Below are positions 13,901 to 25,564 of a stretch of 64,000 nt of DNA, piece after piece. Numbering within the stretch: position 1 is the stretch's first letter; each line of letters opens with the position of its first letter. The DNA comes from Neospora caninum Liverpool (lineage: Eukaryota; Apicomplexa; Conoidasida; Eucoccidiorida; Sarcocystidae). The translations under genes were made by a program, and so were the position numbers. The notes below the pieces were generated by a model that saw nothing but the letters and a program-made list of their open reading frames with translations, ran no database searches and had not been told where the DNA came from. The stretch spans positions 1-64,000 of the forward strand of contig NC_018393.1 in assembly GCF_000208865.1 (NCBI RefSeq), read 5' to 3'.

Positions 13901-16900
13901 GTTTGTGGCAGCGTTATCCACAAATATCGTGGTACGCTTACAAACACACCACACTCTATTTACGCTCCGAATTTGACACATGGGCCCTAAATAGTGTGGC
14001 CCAGCACTCGCAGGACGAGCTCCCACGCGGACGGTAGCAGGCTCATTCCTTTACTGAGCCCAGTAATGTCCCTGAGATCGGCATTCAGTGGATGGAGGGG
14101 AACTCTGGTTATCTTGCTTCCTTTACCAAGATGTCTGATTTTGTCCTCAATTAACAAGCGTTTTTTTAGGCTTGTAATTTGCATGGGTGTTTTCCAGACA
14201 AGGACCCATTTGCGCCCTGAAGGTGAAAAAACGTTGCGAGCTCATTGATGGAGAGGTGGAGGAACCCAGCGTGTGTTGAAAGCACGCTTGCATTTTTCAC
14301 AGACGACTTTGGTTGTCGTGGGCCGTACCAACACGATCTGAACCAGGTAAAAGCAGAGCAAATCATTTTCGTGGAATCTTACAAAGACCAATCGTCACGA
14401 TCTGTCCGTGGGCTCCGTTTTTTTTTTGTCCTGGTGCAGGCAATCGTGGCCAGATATGTCAGTTAACGGTGTCACCAAACGTTCCTCCGCAACTATACCA
14501 AAGCTCGAGTCAAACCCACTCCTGTCAAGAAAGCACTGCATATGTTATCCCATGTTATGTGAGGGTTAGGTCTACAAGAAATGCGTTGTCAGCAACAGAC
14601 GCGGTATCCTGTTATCGAGTACCTCTGGAGTTGACTGCACATCAGTCAAAACAAGAAGTTTGGGTTGTATCAGCAGCGCTTGACGTCCGCTCGGTCAAAG
14701 GAGCAACCTGGTAGCTGACCTCCCTTGGGCACCAGGCAAAAAGCAGACCGCCAGCTGCCTACCGCAGACGGTTCATCCTCTAGGAATGATATATGTGGTA
14801 AAACAATGACATGTGTGGGTACGTGCAACAACCGCCAGGCAGGCATCAAGAAGACGTAGCAACCTCCAAGCGAGCAAGTGAGCAGCACGTGATACAACGG
14901 CTGAGTAATGTGCGGAAGCAACCACCGAAGAGCGGATTCTCCCGGACTCGTCAGCAGGATGTCGACGGAGTCGTCAAGTCAAACACACTTCCCACCGTGA
15001 CGGGCAGAGGGCAAATCCTCGTGGAGGTAGCACGATGAGTTGCACAATATCAGTAAGGTTCCACAAGAGAAAGCCTGACTGGTTTACACTTCATGTCTAC
15101 CTGTCGATGTGAGGAGCTTTCTCCTGGGGAAAGCACATCGGGTTCTGTACTACACTCCAGTGAAATCCCCCCAGTTTTTGTCGCTGTAAACGAAACCTGT
15201 GTATGGGGCTCCGTGCTGCATTGGCTGCCTTGAACTAACATTCGCTGATTCAGGCCCGTGGAAACAACGCGAGCCACCGCAGTCCAGCATGTTACTCTGT
15301 CGCCATTGTGTGTCCACCTTGGCGGTAACGTGCATGATACAAGGATCGCCCCCATGGGAGATACCCACAAACATCAGGATGGAGCTGAGAGGAAAGCGAC
15401 ATACCCCTTCAGATATTCCGCTTACCAGCTGCAGACACAGTGGACACCCTTCGAAAGTAAGGTCCCATGCAGGTTTGGCATGCGTAAACAACAGGAACTG
15501 TTTTCAGCGTCTGTTTGCCAACGAAACGTACCGCCTGGACCCCAAGACGGACGACACCGTTGGACACATAAAGCCACGTAGACAGTTTAGTTCCTGCTAG
15601 CAAATCAGAGACAAACCGCCGCTGCACTTGGGGAAAGAACAACGCAAGACTTTGGTGTCACAGAAGATCCAAAAGAAAGATATCTGATAACTATACTTGA
15701 TTTCTGGTAGGTACCACCTGAAGAAACACATACTCGTTCGTAACTTAAGTTTGGGAGAGCTTAGTATCACAACGCCAGGTGCGTGTCAAAAAGGTGGCGA
15801 GGGGCCTAGACGGCAGCTTTTTGCAAGCGACGCAGTGGTTGCCCTGTCGGACGCTCTGCTAAAACATCTCATTACGCCTGAGCTGACGCGGCATGCAACT
15901 TAAAACATCCGCTCATGGAAAGACGTTCGTAATCATTCATTGTTTCTGCCAACAAAAAATACCCAGGATATATGTCAAACACTTACGTAGCATCTCTTCC
16001 ATTCTTGACTTTCATTCACAGTCCATATCATGGTTGCACTGAGGAAATGTTGCGGTCAAGAATCATGACGTGTGCATTTGCTATTTCAGGAGACAGGCAT
16101 TGGATACTCACTACCTATGGAGGTGGAGAGTGGAAAGAGTAGGTACTCTGTGGGAAAACACATTGACCCAACTAAGTGAATATGCGACCTGACGTGCAGT
16201 GGCAATCCTGCAGCGTGGTAAGCCAGATCGACCAGTGACGCTGGTGGTCTGGAGGCGGCTTCCTTGTAGCTTCCGAACAACGGAAGAAAAGCGTGATTTG
16301 GTGATTCGGTACCGCCACGATGTCTGCACAGGACGCCCATGCGTTTCAACTGAACAGGACGAATAAAAGCTTCAAGAAGCACCATCGTGGCAAAAACCAA
16401 ACTGGCCTCCTTTTTGAATGTTGTTGCATCTTCGCCTCGAATGAGTTGCACGAAGCACTGCAGACCGAACATATTTTTTCGGTGCTCCACCGTACCAGCT
16501 GAACAAGTACTTTACCCTCATTCACCGTCCCATGCACGTGTGGATATCCGAAGCGCGACAGTGAACTGGAACATGCCACCTTGAGTGATAAGAATCACAT
16601 TTATGTGTCGACAATGGGACAACGGTACTTACAGCCTAAACACCAGAGGGGTAAAATAATACAGAAGCTGTCTAACCTAGGAAAAAACTGTGGCGTATTA
16701 TGAGCAGAGGCAGAAAGCGACAATTAGAGGGTTCACGTACAATCTTTGTGTGAGCGAAATGCGTCATCGCGGGGTTGTCCATGAATGGAGTGAACGCCGA
16801 GAACAGATTTCGCCGGGAACGCGGCGGTGCGTACAGTCCACCCAGCTCGCAGTGTCACTTCGGAGGCTTCGCATTTACGGCAAGACTGCCTCAGGTGGAA

Positions 16901-17016
16901 GTTGCTTACGACCTAGTCCCAAGAACTCCAGTAGAAAATCATACCTTCACAGGCAAGCGGAAAGGGAACGCGTAGCGTGGTCTCGGCGCTGCAGCATTGT
17001 TTTGAGTCAACGTAGC
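10931..17016. other. Gene-poor stretch to the right of the satellite
   Basis: Short open frames only. No splice-supported exon, RNA gene or repeat pairing was found. Confidence 0.4.
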
Positions 17017-17140
17017 TATACCCAGAAACTCATTTGTCCCCACGGTAGTACATCTCCGAGGAAGGCAGTGGCTATAGTAAGTGGAAATAAAACTAAACCA
17101 GACATCCAAACGGTAGTTAAATAACTATAACGCCAGTTGT
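17017..17140 (-). pseudogene. cob: Nuclear copy (NUMT) of a central cytochrome b fragment
   Basis: The minus strand reads [20 protein letters not shown], then [19 protein letters not shown]. This is the conserved '[17 protein letters not shown]' region of cytochrome b, with G-D in place of G-Y and other changes. It is about 124 bp long, with unrelated sequence on both sides. Confidence 0.9.
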
Positions 17141-20100
17141 AAGTCCTCGAGTCCTGTGAATTAAAATACACAACAATACGAAAGAGGCAGTTGTATCGGA
17201 GAAAAAAGCTATGTTGACTACTTGCAACAAGGTTCAAAAAACCGTTCTGGTTTACCGCCTGTCGGGGAACAACCGTGGGAAAGCACAATCCTGTCCACTC
17301 GTAAGAGCATATGTTGCCGGGTTGCGAAGGTGCTAGGGCACTTTTTCTGTGCGGTTAGGATGCTCACAATCTGGTTGCAAACCCGGAAGAACCAAAGGCC
17401 AGCCTTGTTCCTTCTTGCATATCTTTCTGTCCTGCCTTGGGTTTGCTGCTAAAAGGCATACATCATCTGAAGATGGGATGGGACTAAAGCACAGTTCAAC
17501 TCACCGCCTGGACCCGTCAGAGAAGAATTCGTAATTCCAAGCTTTTGCTCCGAGCGAATTGATGGGTGAGCACGAGTGAGAGACACCGGAGGTGAAAGTC
17601 GTCTTCGCATTGCTGCACATAAACTCAAGAATGCCGCATATGCTTAAGGATCCATCAGCGCCCTAGTGGTTTATCATACCCGGTCAATTCCTTTTGGTTT
17701 AAGTTCGCGCATCTCCAGTCACGGCAGAAAGCTTAAGTAACAACGAAAACAGGTGGAATAGTGGTGCGTGCGTAACAAAGCCTAATGAACCTCCGCTCAC
17801 ATTAGCTGCTACCCTCTAAACATTGAATCACGTGTTCTCCGGCTGCATCGTTATCAATCTCTTCGAAGCCTTATGCTCCCGGAAATATCTTTTTTTTCGA
17901 TGGACGCTCCATAATGCCTTCCACTTGCAAAAACAAGTGAAAGCTAGAACCGGAAATATATGTCGCGAGGGGCATTAGTCGTCAGAGCCCTATTTTCACC
18001 AGTCATACGCTGTGACCTGGGTAGTCGTAGACGGAAAAAGGGCGGGTACCAGCGTGCTTCCAGCTGGAAGTTAGTGCTCTTCTCCGGCGTTATTCGGATT
18101 CACTCCAAACGCCCAAAAACGCTTACGAGCTGTAGGAACAAGAAACAAAGTTGGTATCGCACGACGCACCGTGGGGATCTATCGGATTTGCAGCAAGGGA
18201 GGATGTAGCTGCACGTGGCTCCACACAATGATGCAGACATAATCACTAGGCCTACAAGAAAGGTATGCTACATGCCGCGTGCACGCTCAGGATGCGGTGG
18301 TATTCCTGTAGCGGTTACAGTTCTCGAAATAATGCAACAACTCTCGAGACAGGTGCCTTCAGGCGGTCGCCACGAAATAGAATCACTGTATGTTTTGCTG
18401 GATCCACTGACTGAAGAAACATGCCATATCTGAGCGATCAATTGAGCACGCAAAGGCACGCAGCTAACCTGCAGTTTCCCCCGCCCCTAACAGTGCCTCG
18501 AAGTCGTTCCGGACGGAGATGAGAGCTGCGAGATGCTGAGCCTAGGGCCACCAAACAGAGTCCCTATTCACGTCTCTCCCTCGCAAACCACAAATTTAGT
18601 TGCGGTTGGCAAATTTTGGCGTTTCAGCTGTTATCGATAGCGATACATTTCACTTCGATCCTGCTTCCACATGACGTTCTGCATTGTATCAGCCCTTCTA
18701 GAGTGTTCAAGTTCCATCATCTTGGTGGCTGGTATCAAATCGCAACAGTGTTCCAAAACATTCAGTGGCACGATGTCACGATGCCACGCAGTGTGATTCG
18801 CCTCGACGGTCTACCAATATCTCACAGCTGCATCCGCCTCCCAGCGTATAATATTTCCGACCATATTAAGAAACGTCACGATCACCATGGACTGCAGGAA
18901 GCTCTGTAAGATCCGCCTGTAATAACAACAGGACGAATGGTTCGGCACAACAGTGAATGCTTCCCGCGATAAATTTATGCTCCGTGCTCACAGACGCGGG
19001 AACAGGAGGAAGAGTTTTGAACGTTTGCTTGTGAGGCACAACGCATGCAATCACGAGCTCCCATAACTTGCTATTTCTACAGTTTAGTGGCGATCTCACA
19101 GCCTCGTGAATATACGGGCCCATACTATCGCTCAGGACTTGTAGCCGAACTTGCTCATTGACAAATCGGGGAGACCATTATGAGGGCAGCCTCCCTGCTG
19201 AAGAAATCGTAACAAAAAAATATCCTGTCGACCGCGGCACAAGGCAAGATGATCGTCTGCAGTTCAAGACAAAAATATGTACACTCACGCCCTGGAATTT
19301 GTCGAACAAGCGTTGACAATACGTAGCGACATCTTTCTCTGCATGGCTCAACTGCGTATGTGCTCATGCTGAGGATACCCCATGCTAGGCTTCGTTGCTG
19401 TTTCGAAGTTATTGCATTGGCCTCGGGTGAACGACTCGCTGATGATCCAGATTTTTCCTCAAGGAGAATGACGACAGTGTATGCAAGAGCAGCTACGACT
19501 GTTCGTCCACTTGTAAGGCGCCGGCAGAATGAGGTGGTGCCTTCCGCTTCTTTTTCATTGATCGCAGCCACGCAGTAGCCCCCGTATCGTCAGGTCTTCC
19601 CATTAACCATGCGTGCTCACGAACTGTATTTCCGAGTCATCAGTACAACATTGACTCCTTCAGCCACGCCGCCCTCTAGTATGCGCCGATGAACACGAGA
19701 CTGCTGCTAATACTGTGCTGATCGTAGGAACGCATACGCACGCGTCATCTACTGAGTAGTAGGCATCACAAAGATCAATTATTGCTCACCTCCTTTATGG
19801 TGCCACACCTTTCCGCATGGGGAAGGCAATGGATTGTTCCTGTGCCCTTTACAAACCACCACGGCAGCACCGTGCCTAACGCTGCTCTCTCTCATGCACT
19901 GGGATCCAGCTAGCACGAAGGACTCTGCAGGCAACTTTTTTCTGTTTTTCTCCGTTTGAGGACACCTTGGGGCCTCCGGAGTTCATCTGAGCCCTTGAAG
20001 GGCTGATTCGTGCCGCAGGTTGGTGAAACCAACCAATACTAATATTAACGTGCTTCCAGGCGTTCTGCCATCCTTGTGCCTCCCGCAGAATTGACTGCAT

Positions 20101-23100
20101 GGCCGCAGAGGTATTCACACTCTGCAAATGCACCTCTGTCGCGGCTTCGCATCTCCGAAAGAACAACGAAGAACTCACCTTTCTGTGACCCATAAATGCA
20201 AGAACTGTTTTTCGAAACTGGAAATCAGTCGTCAAATCCACACCTAGAATATCCACACTAGAGTTTGCACGTACCGGAGGCAGCTCAAGGGAGCTTGTAC
20301 TTTAGTACACGTCGGCAAGGAAGGTACGGGAGTACGCCCACGTATAATACAGCCTCGTAGTTCACCATCAAACAGCATACTCCTTTGTCAAGTAGCTGAC
20401 GCATTATACTGAGCTAATGAACACAATCCTCTGCATTAGGTCTTAATCTTCCATGGTAATTAGGTCAGGTGAGAATTGATCCAGTGCGGGGCTGCAGAGG
20501 CGTCACAACCGAAGAACGAAATCACGAGGGTTACCCCGTCTGCTCCGGGTGGGGCAGGATACGATTCTCTGGTGGCTGCCTTTGAGCTGCAGCATGACTC
20601 AATGAGCATGCCGAATTATCTGGCGTTCCACCTCCATGGCTTGGAGCGTGATACTCAACGCACAACGGCCGTTATCAGAAAAGGTGTCGACAGTCCGCTG
20701 TTCCGGATAAGGAAATGTCACGACTCGAGAAGCAAACCAGAGCACGGCGATAGACTGGTCCCAAAACAAAAACAGTGATGCCCCTCCCGCTTCGACGTTT
20801 CCGCTGAGAGACGAACCAATCCCGTGATGAGGCTGGCTTGTGTTACTGAAAGCAGTTAAGGCTCAAAGTTTCTTACCGGCTGATCATCATGAATCGGTTC
20901 GTGGTCAGTGCTCGGATCGACAGATCCAACACATAAGGCCAGTTAACTCAAAGACTGTTGACAGCAAGGTGGTGCTTTCGAGGAAGATTTACGATAAAGC
21001 ACCCACACAGAGATGACACTGTTTAGCAACAATGTTTCCTCGTGTGCTGTCAGCAGTTTTCACCTGTACAGAGAGCGTGACTTTGTGTGTACATGAAACC
21101 GTTCGTCATATCTTACCTTATCGAACCGACATGCAACTACAGATGTCTCAAACTATCGCACTGATCGGTCACTCTGTGGTAAATCATGAGTGAGGCAACT
21201 GCGGCCCCGCATACAGCCTCAATCCCCAATAACACTGACTGATGCTCTAGCTCTCAGCTGTTCGATCGGATGATCGCTAAGAAAACACAACCTAAATCGC
21301 CATTCGATGTGCGTGACAGGATGACACCCATTGCTGCCCCTGTCCACGAAACACAAAAAGTGGCATTATTTCCCCGTCTCCTCTAGCGAATAATTGATCA
21401 TCGACAGCAGCGCAGCTCTGGACGTGACACCTAGAGACAGGAGTGCACCTGATTGGCACTCTGCAAAGTGCTCTTCCTCTGTATAACTGGCAGGCGTGCA
21501 AACAGTCGTTGTGCAAAGCAGAGGGGAGCCAGTAGCGACCACAATTTTGCTCCGACAGCATTGCCTGTGTTAAATACAATCAATAATTACTATTCTTCAG
21601 AGCCGCCTGCGCAACTGGGCTACCAAACTCCCGTGTTTACGGTTCACTCCGCGTCGATGGACGGAAGCTGCACATGCACAGTCCTCTAGTGGGTTGAAGC
21701 GTTCTATAGCTGGGCCCTGTGTCATTTTCACTTTGCGTGTACCCGGTGATACATCTCCGCTATGGCACGCAACGGTTTCTCTTGCTCTCTGGCTACGGCC
21801 GCGCAGCCTTGCAAATGGAGATCAGGAGCCTGCCTTCTGCTCGCTAATGCTAGCCAAGGCAATTACCGTTGAACATTCGTTGGAGGCAAGGGGATTTGAC
21901 CGTTAACTGTACGTTTGCCAACAGAGCCGCTTATCGGTCACGCTTCCACACTGCTTTGTAACACTTCTTCTGAAGTTCCGTTGGCGTTGTTTCGAGGCTG
22001 GGCCTTGGTGCACAAAACTTTTGAGAATTTGTTCGTGCTAAGCAAGGGTCTGGTGAAGCGCGAATCCCAGTACCAAACTGATATGATGCTTTCCTGAAAA
22101 ACCCTCCAGATGTGTCGGCGGAAAGACAACTCAACCCTTTCTGGGGACAGCTAAAGCGCTGCTGTGTGGACGCCTTTTTTTCGTGCAATATTGATAGCTA
22201 GTCAGGCGGTACTGCCTACCTTTACACGCGATGGCATAGTGCCGACGGATTTTCTCGGTGTGCGCAGCATAGGGCAAATAACACTGACGCGTACCGCCCT
22301 CCACCTCTATTAGTAGCACATTCGAAACAATAAGAAAATCAGACATGATACTTTTTCCATTCACACACACTGCGTAAAGGGTAAGGAAGATTATGGGTGT
22401 TTTTTCATCACAAAACTTGAGCTCCGATGCAGACGTTATCTTTCAGAATAGGGCGAGAAACGCCATGCCGCGCCTAATTGAAATGTGACGCATGCAGAAT
22501 TATCAGCACACAGGCTGTCGCTGATCAGTTCCCGAAGAGGGAAAGAAAAAAACTAGGCATCCCATTCTCTCACAGCGCTCATGACCCTCGCGACCACTTA
22601 CCGTGAAAACCTGAGTTTCCGTGTCGACAAGGACGATTCAAACCGGTGCATGGGTAGTGCAGTCAATCTATAATGTTGTTTCTGCCTATAGTGTACATCG
22701 GCGCGCTCCCCCGTGTCCACACCATTTTGATACGAGCCGAACGGGAATATTGGGCCCGTCTTTGTTGACAGAATCTCGTTTTTCTGGCCCTAAGCTTTCC
22801 CCAAGGAGCGACGACTCCTGTCATATCCTTACCAATGCGTTTCTCTATTCTTTGGGCCCCGAGTACCACTTACCAATGATACCATTGGTAATCACTTTCT
22901 GAACCACGTACAACACTTAAAAAAGTTACAACGTTATCGACTTGCAGGACAGCTGCCTAATGGTGCCGAGTTAGCGACAAAATATACGACCAAATTGCTC
23001 CTGACATGAATCTGTGCCAGATTCGATGAACCAGATCGTGAAAACGATAATGTAAGACGCATTGCGGCACGGCCGTTCTCTTTTCCAGTGTTATCTTGCT

Positions 23101-23934
23101 GAGTCGCCGAGTACATAACCGTTGCCGTGTGAACGACAATGAACGGCCTGGGTAGGGATCTGAACACATCTTTTGTCTGACCCCTTCCACAGAAAGAATC
23201 GACTTCGTGGAAAAACATTCGTCATGCTGGTCGAGCCAGTAGCTCTACGTAAATTATGGGGCCTCACAGGTTATTGCCCCTCTGCTGTGTTCTTGTCTGT
23301 GCGCGCACGCTTGCACTGTCGATGCATTGCCCAAACAACCTGGTAGCTAAGACCTGCGGTTACGGTCGCGCCTACGAAAGCCTTTTTCGACACCTGTATG
23401 TCTGCAACCAGGCGACAGAGCTACATGCCAGCTCGTCACTCATGATCTCGTTCACGATGCCGCACCCGTAAACAGGACTGGTGCACACAAAGGTGCTGTC
23501 CTTTATGCGTTAGAGTTCGTGTTTGGGCTACCACCATACAACTTTCATCTCAAATCAAAACGTCTCCTAGTGCCATCGCCGGTCTGCACTTTCCATGTGA
23601 CATTTCTGGGTATCGTCTGACACGACTCCGGCGTACCTGCAGGTAAGACCTAGCTTAGGTACGTTTGGCTTCCGGAGTCCCCCTCCACACGCTTAGGAGT
23701 GCTGCTAGTGCACGACAGAACTCCTTTCGGATCGATACAATTCCGCTCTACCGTCTGCCTGTTACACTCGTTTCGGAATGTGACGTCTTTCGGAACCCAA
23801 CTGCGAGCCGCAGGCAATCAAATGAACATATAATAGGCACCCAAGCAGTGGACCGCGAGGATGATACCTCTCGTGATGGCTACAGTCCTTGACGGTTTCC
23901 CAGGGCAATCATGCAAGTAATACAGATCCTACTA
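17141..23934. other. Gene-poor stretch
   Basis: No open frame with convincing composition or splice sites, and no long repeat matching other parts of the window. Confidence 0.4.
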
Positions 23935-24155
23935 GATACCCAAATAATAACCCATCCACTGACTACATTTCGAGCCATAAATTGTTGACGAATCAACATT
24001 CGGGTATTTAAAGCTCGCATCTCAGATAATCATCCAATCTCAGATACTAAACCTAGATTAATAAGGGACGACATGAATACTAACGAACCGCCCGTTTTGG
24101 ATGGGATTACTGTTAACACAGCATAATATGCTAGAACAAACCATTCAGGTACGAT
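23935..24155 (-). pseudogene. cob: Nuclear copy (NUMT) of the C-terminal half of mitochondrial cytochrome b
   Basis: The minus strand reads IVPEWFVLAYYAVLTVIPSK, then TGGSLVFMSSLINLGLVSEI, then after a short duplication with an in-frame TGA, RALNTRMLIRQQFMARNVVS and GWVIIWV. This is the region of cytochrome b containing the PEW motif and the helices after it, as in coccidian cob. Premature stop, duplication and substitutions show a decayed nuclear insertion. Confidence 0.9.
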
Positions 24156-24420
24156 ATATTTAGATAGATATGATGTTAGGGACCACAGGGAATGTTACAC
24201 ACCTTAACTGCAGTAATACACTGATACTATTATCGTACAAGCACTCAGCTAGTTACTGAGAGACACTCACCAGCTAAAAACCATAACTTCGTAATCTCAA
24301 TGGTTGGTGACGGAACCATAACGCAATGATACATCAAATTACGAAAGTATGAATCTTCCACCCGGACAACTACCTTCTTAGGACCGTAGTCCCCCACGTA
24401 CATGCTGAGAATTGATGCCC
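24156..24420 (-). pseudogene. Mitochondrial-like segment with an LSU rRNA-like core
   Basis: AT-richer sequence contiguous with the cytochrome b fragment. On the minus strand about 24,391-24,358 reads actacggtcctaag, then aaggtag and tgtccgggt. This resembles the conserved large-subunit rRNA core (aacggtcctaaggtagc...ttgtcggg) with small changes. Apicomplexan mitochondrial rRNAs are fragmented and interleaved with protein genes, so an adjacent rRNA piece is plausible. The rest of the segment is unassigned. Confidence 0.45.
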
Positions 24421-25212
24421 CACAGTGCGCCCCAGTGGCTTTTGTAGTTTTTAGAATGAACGTATTTTACCGTTCCCCCTGCAAGATCCTGGTTTGTGTT
24501 TTGACTTGAGCGTTGGCCCTTCTGGCACCAACAAACCATACCCCGTGCAAGGGACTCGCGCCACTATCCAACTCAAAGGATCAGTCGGTCGGCGTCGAAC
24601 CTCGGAGTTTCCCCCGATATGTGAAGCGTCACTTGCTGCCACCCGGTTTCACTCGGTGCTGGATGAGCAGAAGGACAAACGACAACAGCTACACAGTACC
24701 GTATTCTGTCATGAGGAAGCTAGCGGCTGACGAGAGGAAGCGGCAACGCGAAAGCTCGGCCGCCTTCCCTTTTGCAGCACCAGCCGAAAGATTCAGTGTG
24801 TTTACTGCAGACGCCTGGCTGCCCCGAACCATTACTGCGTTCACTCTTTTTCAACTGAGACAACATTTTAGGTTGCACAGGTTCTCTCACCACCATCACG
24901 ACTAAAAAGCTGCCGCCGTATAACAAGGACCTCTACAAATACATGGCGTTGTGCGCTGAAGGGTCGCCGATACCTGCGTTCTGAGATAACACCTGAGTCA
25001 CTGTGCGGAGAACCACATCGCCCAGCGAGTCAGAAAAAATAGTTTTTGCCTTGTTTGCTCTCCCTGCGGGGAGAGTCCTTGGACAGAGTGTGGATGTGCC
25101 CTACTTACGAAAAGGGGCGACGTCAGCGAACAACCACGCTCTTTTTTCAAACACTCGAGCCCCCTTCCTCTCAAGCACCGTCGAGCTCCTACTAGGGACG
25201 CGTGCCTCTGAA
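24421..25212. other. Gene-free stretch between the mitochondrial fragment and the array
   Basis: Normal nuclear composition. A plus-strand frame at 24,513-24,905 is open but shows no domain or splice support. Confidence 0.35.
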
Positions 25213-25306
25213 ACGCTAGGGTGTGTGTGTAACATCGGATCGATTGATAGGTCAGACATACGCTAGGGTGTGTGTGTAACAGCGGATCGGCTGATAGGTC
25301 AGACAT
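25213..25306. repeat. 47-bp tandem duplication left of the satellite array
   Basis: Two adjacent copies starting acgctagggtgtgtgtgtaa and ending ataggtcagacat, with a few mismatches, lie about 260 bp before the 444-bp array. Confidence 0.9.
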
Positions 25307-25564
25307 CCTTTTCGGTTAGACAGTACATGTACAAGCATGTTCCAAACTGGCGATGTGCCTGACACACGTCAAATACCGTCTCCCTATCTATCCGCTGCGA
25401 CGAATACGGTGTCTCTCGTTGCAAAGATGCCTAGACGACTCCCTCCCCAACGCATACCGCACACGTCGTACCCATCACATCTGCCCACGTTACCTCCAAC
25501 GACGCTTCGCTGACCTACTCTTACACGGAACACTCCAGCAAATCCCTTCCTCCGCCTACGACAC

